Source: Ectocarpus siliculosus (lineage: Eukaryota > Sar > Phaeophyceae > Ectocarpales > Ectocarpaceae). From it: a stretch of DNA of 42,421 nt. The stretch spans positions 1,174,389 through 1,216,809 of the forward strand of contig FN648707.1 in the NCBI GenBank assembly GCA_000310025.1, given 5' to 3'. Both the position numbers and the translations under genes were made by a program. Under the pieces are notes generated by a model. It ran no database searches. It was not told the origin of the DNA and saw only the letters and a program-made list of their open reading frames with translations. Of the stretch, positions 34,796-42,421 are shown in pieces (position 1 is the stretch's first letter; each line of letters begins with the position of its first letter).

Positions 34796-37700
34796 TGAGA
34801 CTTTGAGAAACCTGCGTGTTGCATGTCCTACTTACCGCTGCAAAGCTCGACGTTTCGTATAGCTCTCAAGTCTCGGCGCTTTTGGTTTCAAAACCCGTCA
34901 GGTGTATGTATGTGTGGTGTGTGGTGAGGTTCTCACGGGAACGAATGACACAAAAAAAAACGTCGTCTTTTCGCCACGGTGTGGAGATCCCTTCATGAAT
35001 GGTATGCTACCATCTCCCAATGTCTGTCGAGGACGATTCGCTCCTTCGCAGTGGCGTCGTGATGAGGTGCCTGCTTTTGGTGGAAGAGAACCCGGGTGGG
35101 GAATTGTTAGGGTTTCTTGTCATTACACATTGTTTCTTGTAAAAAAAATACTCTGATCCCATCGCGGATTTCATCTTGGGCGTTTTTTTATCCACGGTCA
35201 TTCTATATCTAGATTTGTATTGGTGCTATAAGAATAGACTAAAGAAACACGGCTGTGAGAAACAGGCAAGCGCGCGGGGTCATGGATTTCAATGAATTTG
35301 GGTGTGCAATATTCGTCAAACGCTTGCCTCGATTATTAATAGTGTTTGTTTTCAGGCTGAATGCACCCCCGGGGCTCAGAGAGCAACAACCTAAGCAACT
35401 TTCTTTGGGTCCAACCAGAAAGAACGGCCAAAACGCCAAAAGTCTCCACCGAGTGAGGGTACCCACCGATGGCACCGGGGTCCTCAGATAATCATATATC
35501 GATCTTGCAGCCCCTTAAATATGCCAACACGCAATCACTGACTACGACATGCACTGCGATAAAACACTTGATTGATTGAGCCTACCACCTGGTACGGCGA
35601 ATACATCGACACATGCGGAGCGTTTCTATTTGCAGGCGGCTTTCGGGCCTGATTTCGCGACAACAACGTCCTCCATAGCAAGAAGAGAAAGAACAAAGCG
35701 TTCCTCAACCTGCGACAAGAGCGCTCTACATCATTAGACTACGGTGCTTGCATAGAACCGCCGATTCGCTCAACCCTCTGGGGTTCTTGTTTTCTCGGTG
35801 AACAGCTACAATTCATTGTTATCGGTCGTAAGTTCTCATGTCTGGGCAAAATCGTTTCGAACCCTCAAGTTCAATGGAAACTATAACAAGTTCTTGGGTG
35901 GGGGCGGGTAACACATGCTACAGCTAGGAGGTTGGGCGCGGGGGAAGGGTGGGGGCTTGTATTCACGTGTCCCTCGCTCTCAGCATTCCACTTACTTACG
36001 AAGACCAACCGCGCTGTAACGGGGCGGTAGGTTCGTTCCTCGAGCTAAGGGAAGACGCTCCGCGCCTTCGATTCTCAATTTGTTCGTCCCTACCTACTGC
36101 AACGAGCGCGCAGAGAAACCATGCCATCGCTACACCACCCAGTTTCTACTGATGATGAGGCCGAACAGGGCGGCAGCAGCACTATCTCCACCGGGATTTC
36201 GACGCTCCACAGGTTCATCTGCCGTCGGCTTCATTCGATAGATTCATTCATTCGTCTCCTACATGCACGTCACTTTTTTCGAGAAGGGAAAAACAGATGC
36301 CACCAGGAGGACAAACATTCCGGGAGGAGGCGGTGTACAGTATAATAGTACGTGTTGAGCTCTCTACAGCGAGGGTTGAAGAGACACTTATTGTACGTCA
36401 TCACATACATACTGGGGAATTAAATTGTGCCGGAAAAGCAGGGCTCGCGCTTCCTCCGGTAATAAATCTCTGGTGGACCAGCCACCGACACCAACGTGCC
36501 GGGGCGAGAAACCCGCGGCCAAGTCGCGTGCTAACACGTAAAGTACAACTCGTTCACCACAGGAACGCGCATCGCGGTGTCTGTCGACGTCTTCTGTTAT
36601 GTTCCAACAAATAAAAAAACGTAAACCGAGCCTCTTTTAACAAAGCTGTCAAACAAAGTGTTGCTTGTCTCGTCGCGTTCGAAGGGTGGGTGGGTCGGGT
36701 GTAAAACTCTCTCTCTTTCCATTCCGCCGTCCTTTCGCGGGAAACGACAAGAAGACCAGACTACCACCACCTCCGTGACCGTCGAACAAACATGGAAAAA
36801 AATCAAGACCCATCCTTCCCCATCGCCGTGTACGTACACTATGGTATCGTATTATGAGATATGTATATAGTGTTGTTTTCCCTCGCCACTCTCTTCTATA
36901 TAAACTTCGGTTCGTGAAAGACACAGCCCGCGTATCGTAAAACATTGAAAACAAACGTGGTGTCTAAAGTATGCCTCTCTACATTAATAACCTCTTACAC
37001 GTGCGGCTTGGTGCACAGCAGTGACGGCGACAATGGACCGTACCACGGCTTGGCCACTAAAAATCTCTATCCGCTTCTTGGTCTCCCTTACAAAAAACGC
37101 CTGCTCGAGTACTGTAGAACAACAGATTACAGTCCGATCCTCCGCATAAATCACTAGACTACACCAGTTCGACTTCGAGTTACCACGCGATAGATGGAAA
37201 CAAACACCCTTGCCCAAGCTCCGAACCGCATCCAACATGCCCGGAACACGCGCGCGTGCCAACCAATGGCCGAACGCACAGCTGTCTTGACCTGCTGGCA
37301 AGAGCAAGGTTTGGTGGACACAGCACGAAAACGGGGAAGAGAGCGAGCGGCAGCATGTCCGGACATGATGCGACGCTTACGCCTCGACTTATTCTCGCGA
37401 GTTCCCCCGCTCGGAGCGAGTTATCTCCGTGCATCTCAATGGGCTGGGGACGCTCGCGAACTACGACCGCACACAATCCAAACCGTCGCCCGCAAATTCT
37501 ATCGGTTCACATCAAGAAGGAGACGGGAATAATCGTGGCCGTGGTGTGCATACATCGACCATGGATTCGCCCCCGCGTGAACTCCGTTCAAACATAAAAA
37601 CAGCGGCGTGCTTGCCTCCCCTAGCAGCAAACGCGTGGACTTCCTTCAAATATCAAGAGTAGCGCTTGCCCCCATTCCCAGAAAAAAGAAAGCAAAGCAA

Positions 37701-38703
37701 ATAATTCATTCGTCTGGACTGGACGCAGCAACCCCGAAGGATGACCCCTCATGAGGCACGCCGTCAGGTAACAACAGGGGCAAATTAAACACGAGACGAC
37801 AGCGCCAGAGTTCATTCGCCCTTCCTTGCCCCCGTACAGCACGCCGGGTCACACTAGAAGCAGCATGCACGGAGCACCAAGACGCAAACATATGCATACA
37901 TACAAACACATGGCAATAGCAACGGCGCTGACCTTCACTTTTGTTGGCTCTTTTATGTAGTAAATGGAGGCGACACTACGGAACGTCCCTTTTACACCAC
38001 TGGACACATAGGACCGACATTGCAGCAGTTCGCCCCTCTTAAAACCCCATTTTTCTTCCCGAAAACGAAAGTACAGCCAGGTGGGCCAATATCGACGTTG
38101 CTCAACAAAAATAGGACTCCCGAGCGGTTCCTGGCGTCATCTTGACCCACAAAAACAACGAAAAGATCCCAACAAAGGCATGCACAGGCAAAGGCTATCG
38201 CCTGCGTGATTTCGCTGTGGCCCACAATTTCAAAAAACGTACCAAAAAGTCAGCCCCACCCTTACTTCGGGGGCGCTTGGTACAAAAGCTCTCGGAGAGG
38301 CATTGGCCCCTGCGATGCACCCCCCCGACAACGACCAAATGAAGGCGGGAGGGCATGTTGACCCAATAAAAAACGTTGCTCGAAAACAAACAAAAAATAC
38401 AAAGAGCCTTCGAGGCAGGCAGAGTAGGTTGGCGAGTGGACACCCGCCATCTCGTACGCCCCCGCGCCCCCGCTGCCAACCTGAGGACCATTAGCCGCAT
38501 CCGGCGCAGCGTAACAGGCACAGCAGCGGTAACAAGCCGACACGGAACGCCCGCCCCGAGGCGGACCGCAAAGACGCCCGGACCAGAGCGGAGGGCTCTT
38601 CCCCGTACAAAGAAGGAAATGACTCGCACACACACACACTGCCCCCTCACGGGGTCCCAGTTCATGGCAAATAGAAGAGCTTTGTGTTTTCAACAGCACT
38701 AAG

Positions 38704-38770
38704 ACTGACGTCTTTTCATTGGTCAGCCGGTTAGCGCGGTCGATGCTAATAATCAAAACACACACACACA
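38704..38770 (+). repeat. tRNA-like dispersed repeat, copy 3
   Basis: GACTGACGTCTTTTCATTGG, then TCAGCCGGTTAGCGCGGTCG, then ATGCTAATAATC is the copy closest to a real tRNA. It resembles the D arm and anticodon arm of an AAT-type isoleucine tRNA, followed by a CA run and no T arm. It lies about 120 bases past the RWP-RK stop codon, probably in or near its 3' untranslated region. Confidence 0.5.
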
Positions 38771-38782
38771 CACACACACAAC
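38759..38782. repeat. (CA)n microsatellite
   Basis: A CA dinucleotide run forms the tail of the tRNA-like repeat at 38704-38770. The copy at 4446 also ends in a CA-rich stretch, so the tail may belong to the element. Confidence 0.9.
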
Positions 38783-38891
38783 ACAACAACTACCTACATG
38801 GTCTACACAAGCTGCGCACGGGTACCACGGGAAGGACAAAACTCGCCCGTTTTAAACTCCCCGTCACCCCCCCTCCCCTCCGGCCACAAAA

Positions 38892-39507
38892 TCATGCCTC
38901 CTGGGCGGTCGACGGGGTCGGAGCGGTGGGCGCCCCCCACCCCTCCTGGGGACCGCCACCGAGGTTGAACACCGGGAGCTCGGGGAGCGAGGAGGAAGGG
39001 GGTTTCGAGGAGGCCTTACCCTTACCGCCTCCGCCACCTGGGGGAGATTGCCCCGGAGACCGCCTCGGCCCGCACGTCAGCGGCGATGTCGGCTTGCTGA
39101 CCGGGGACTTGCGTTGCTGCTGCTGCTGCTGCTTCGCTGTGGCGGCGGCAGCGGCGGGTGCTTGGTGCCTCGCACGCTTGCTGTCAGGGGACGAGGAGGA
39201 GGAGGAGGAGGAGGAGGACGGGGACGCGGCGCTCTCCGCCGCGGGTGGAGGCCGGTCGCCGGACTGGTAGCCCTGCTTGCGCTTGGGCGTCTGCTGCTGC
39301 TTCGAAGGGGAACGGCACGAAGAGTCCGACCGGCGCCGAGAGGACCGCCGCTCCGCCCCGACGTCGCCGCCCTCCTCCCCCTCCTCCCCCTCTCCCATCT
39401 CGTCACCACCACCGTGATCGGTTCCTTCTTTCCGCACCCTCCTGCTCCGCCTGCTCCCGCCCTCCTCCTCCTCCTCCTCGCCGCCGCTACATGCCTGCCG
39501 CTGCTGC

Positions 39508-39542
<35 letters not shown>

Positions 39543-42421
39543 TTGAGCCTCCATCTGCGCCAGCGGGAGCCGCTCCCGCTGGTTCACCTCCGGCGTGGCC
39601 TCCTCACCGCCCCTCGACGGCGGCGGGGGGCGGGGCGGCGTCGGCCGGCTCGGTCGAGTCGGCGGCAGAAGGCGGCGGCGCGACTGCATCGGCGGGTTCG
39701 CCGGCGCTCCTCCGCGCGGGGAAGAAGCGTACTCCTCTTCCTCGGGTCTGCCAGTGGGCGAATCGTCCGGAGATCGGGGCCTCGGGCGACCTCTGTCTCC
39801 GTGCACGGCCACCCGGGTGTCCAGGTCAGCAGTCGCGGGGTTGTAGGCGGGAGCCACGGCGTCCATGTTGTTGTCGTCGTCGCCTCCTCTTGCCCACGCG
39901 TTCCCGTTGCTGATAGCAGCCGTGTCCTTGATGGCACGACGCTTGGGTGCAAAGGAGTGATGGTGGTCGGGGTTGGCGTCCGAGAAGCTCTCCGGGTCAC
40001 CACCCCCCGCGCCGCCGCCGCCGCCGTCCTCGTCTTCGCTATCCGAGGACTTCCACTGCTGCCTTGAGCCTCCATCGTCGCTCTCGAAAGCGTGCTGCAG
40101 CAGAGGTTTCCGGGTGCCGGCAAGGCGTGGGTGGGGCAGAGGGAGGTGAGGGCACGACGGCCTGCGGCCAAGTAAACAGTTGCGCCGTTGGTGGCCAGCT
40201 GGGCTTCCGACAGGACCAGGAAATGCGAATAATCATGACCAAACGCCACAGAGGATCGAGGTCGACAAGGAAAGGGTGGTGCAAAAAAACACGGCTATTA
40301 TGACAATATGACAATAGTTGCATTGTCAAGGGCAGTCCTCCGTGTCGAGGACAGAACGGCCGCCCAGCCTGCAACAGACTGTGCACGGTAACTTGTCCTC
40401 GATCTCCTCTGCACGAAGACCGGTTTTTGAAGTTGGGTTACTTGTCGAAACTGAGCGAAAACCCGGTGGCTCACTCTCAATCGGGCAGGCGCCACACGCC
40501 ACAACTATCAAAGGGAATACCATATAGCGTTTGCTTGATGTCCTAATGGAGCACAATCACTTAGCCAGAACAGGGCGGCAACAAAAAAAAGCGAAAAAAA
40601 CGAAGAAGATAGTCCCTAGAAGACACAATCCAACAACACGCTACTGAGAACAAATGAAGGTGGTGCATACGATGCCCGCACGTGGTTGTACCGGCACATA
40701 CCGTACCTCGATCATGACTTTTCGTCGGCGTAGGAGCTCCTGCATCTGCTCGGACACCTGGTTGTTGCGAGTGGTGATCTTCTCAGAATTTCGGCGCCCC
40801 GCCTGGTCCTGCTGGAACTCTAGGTGGGCCATGGCTCGGTTGATCCCGCTGATCTGCCGGTGCGGCCACCGCTTCACCCCATGGCGGCGGCACAGTCGCT
40901 TCAGGGTCGTCACCGAGATGTTCATCGCCTGAGAAAAGGAAGGAGAGAAAATCCGGAGGGAGAAGAGTCCCATATCCCGACGCACAACAAGACGTAGGTA
41001 GATATTCATCGAGGCCTCCCATGCATACATGCCACGGAAAAAATATACCCTCATCATTTGCACGCAAAACGAAAAGGTGGTGGCGGCGGGGGCGACGGCG
41101 GCGAAACAGGCCGGTCAAGAATGGGATCGTCCAACGACAGATCGACGGTACGATGGCGCCAAACACATGTCACCCAGAGGGCGCTCCATAAGGGAGCTTC
41201 GAAATAATAGAACCCCATCCACCTCACAAACGCAGCCGAGGAAAGCAAACACACTGTGTAGTAAGCAGCACCTTCCTCCCTTTTTCTCACCTCCGCCGCC
41301 GTCCTGAGGGGGTAGTTGAAGTAGGGCCGCATCACCGTCACCGGGATGCGGTGGGCGATGTCCCCCAGCGTCTCCCGCTTGTTGCCCTTGCTGGGAGGCC
41401 GCCGCGGCACCACAGGGGGCGTCTCCGGGATGAACAACCGCGTCAGCCCCGACGCGTCGCGCACCACCTCGCAGAACGGCTTCCCTACGTCGCAGTCCTC
41501 CCCAGCGAGAGAGTCCACCCGCGGCCTCGCGCCGCCGGAGGCGGCCGGGTGGCGACCCCCGCCGCCGCCGCCGTCGCCGCGCTCTTCCGACGAGCGCTGC
41601 TTCGGGTCGTCCGGCCGGGACGTGGTCGAGCTGGTGCCGTCATCCTCGAGGCGACCATCACCGCCGGTGCCATTGGTGACGACCCTGGGTCGGGAGGTCG
41701 AGGGCGGTAGCGATGCCACGGAGCCCCCGCGGGGTCGCGTGTCGCCGCGGAGGGACTGCGCCCCCGGGGGCGACGCGCCGACTCTCCTCCGGTCGTGACC
41801 GGGGGGGCTGTCGTCGGTCGGTGCGGAGGAATGGTGGCTGCCGCCGCCGCCGCTACCTCCGCCTCGAGGGTGGTGGCCGTGGCGGTGGTATGCACCGCCC
41901 TCCGACGGCTGCGATAACCCCACCCCCGGCCCCCGCCTCACCGGCGGCTTGTACAGGGGCGGCGGGCCCGCCATCCCCGCGGCCGCCGCCGCTGCCGCCG
42001 CCGCTGCGGCCTCCTCAGGCGGAACGCCACGCCCCCGCCCAGCGGCGGCGGCGTACTGCGGGTACGACGGCGCCTCCAGCTCCGCGTCGTGGTACTTGTG
42101 CGACGAGTCCTCGGGGCCCAGCGCGCGGTTCGCGTGCACGAAACCGCCCCCGCCTCCGCGGGCGGCGGCGACCGGGGGGCGCTGCTCGTGGTACGCGCCG
42201 ACGGCGCCGGGACGCCTCCGGAGGTAACCCTCGTCGTGGTACGCCACGTCCGGGTGAGGGTACGGTCGCCGCGGCGACGCGTAGAAGCGCTCCTCGCGAT
42301 CCCGCATCTCCTGGTATATCGGCGGCGGCGGCGGCTCGTGCGGGTGCCCCGGGTGGTCTCTCCGGTACGCCCGCTCCCTCTCCAGGTACATGCGCTCGGC
42401 CTCCATCCTGCTGTAGACGCG
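38892..42421 (-). CDS. RWP-RK domain protein (putative transcription factor), 3 exons seen, possibly 5'-partial
   Basis: Exons (minus): 42421-41291, 40928-40707, 40094-38892, all in phase 0. The first ATG in the window is 42406, giving 846 residues, but the frame is open to the window edge (VYSR before the Met), so the true start may lie outside. The RWP-RK domain spans residues about 345-405: RIPVTVMRPYFNYPLRTAAE, then MNISVTTLKRLCRRHGVKRW, then PHRQISGINRAM. It is followed by a coiled coil rich in Gln, Glu and Arg to about 446. RWP-RK proteins bind DNA, and in plants and green algae control nitrogen response and gamete or egg-cell fate. The role here is unknown. The signature reads RWPHRQ, with Q where K is usual. 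The long flanks are disordered: Pro/Gly/His-rich with an Ala run before the domain, and Gln, Ser and Glu runs after it (polyQ near 39502-39543). An intron splits the domain after AAE. Confidence 0.88.

Larger units (their letters stand above)
33263..38891. other. Convergent intergenic region, no gene recognised
   Basis: This 5.6 kb region between the MKK stop and the RWP-RK stop holds both 3' untranslated regions. It contains an inverted-repeat hairpin (34536-34597), trinucleotide-rich DNA (about 34504-34795) and a tRNA-like repeat (38704-38770). Open frames, such as a 113-residue one at 37256-37597, have no family signature or plausible splice partners. Positions 34800-38700 otherwise show nothing I can name. 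Confidence 0.5.

Noticed and set aside
37180-37597. Overlapping open frames of about 100 residues in three frames on both strands
   Set aside because: No domain, no splice partners and no codon signature. Several frames open at once argues for composition rather than coding.
39048-40067. Long plus-strand frames opposite the RWP-RK exons (up to 339 residues)
   Set aside because: They are shadows of GC-rich triplet repeats, with Leu/Arg/Ala low complexity. The minus strand has the conserved domain and proper splice sites.
41346-42227. Plus-strand frames over the first RWP-RK exon
   Set aside because: They are shadow frames of biased sequence with no family signature.
1-42421. Integrated phaeovirus, LTR retrotransposon or CRISPR array
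   Set aside because: No capsid, polymerase, reverse transcriptase or integrase motif, no paired long terminal repeats, and no regular spacer array were seen.

Overview
This window looks like nuclear DNA of a multicellular or flagellated stramenopile, most likely a brown alga of the Ectocarpus type. The evidence is indirect: small exons (50 to 280 bases) separated by introns of 0.2 to 2.3 kb, GT-AG splice sites throughout, GC-rich coding DNA, a MAP kinase kinase with a plant-like activation loop, a stramenopile-style RWP-RK protein, a CEP131 homologue (which implies cilia or flagella), and a scaffold gap of exactly 100 N. No bacterial, organellar or viral gene was seen. All five genes are split, and I rebuilt them by joining exons at consensus splice sites with phases that agree.

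Layout: (1) 448-6518, minus: a seven-exon Ser/Thr kinase of the NAK (AAK1/GAK/Ark1) family. (2) 6881-11306, plus: a seven-exon gene for ribosomal protein uL1 (RPL10A), complete, starting 362 bases from the kinase start codon, so the two share a divergent promoter. (3) 13293-26213, minus: about 20 exons for a CEP131/AZI1-like coiled-coil ciliary protein. The central and C-terminal parts are secure and the first five exons are tentative. (4) 28129-33262, plus: a seven-exon MAP kinase kinase. (5) 38892-42421, minus: a large RWP-RK domain protein whose 5' end may lie beyond the window. The five genes alternate strictly in strand (- + - + -).

Between and inside the genes are three layers of repeats. 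First, a family of elements bounded by poly-G/poly-C runs, including a pair of inverted copies of 540-610 bp in two introns of the CEP131 gene and two mini-copies of 130-155 bp. Second, tandem repeats that begin exactly at splice junctions in four of the five genes and carry copies of the splice site; this is the most unusual pattern in the window. Third, tRNA-like dispersed repeats, a CATGAC-rich satellite between genes 3 and 4, telomere-like motifs and microsatellites.

The genes are not an operon or a pathway. They are housekeeping (ribosome), membrane traffic (NAK kinase), cilium assembly (CEP131), signalling (MKK) and transcription (RWP-RK) genes that happen to be neighbours. The start of the window (1-140) and the area around the N gap (20221-20870) are poor-quality, homopolymer-rich sequence and should not be interpreted biologically.
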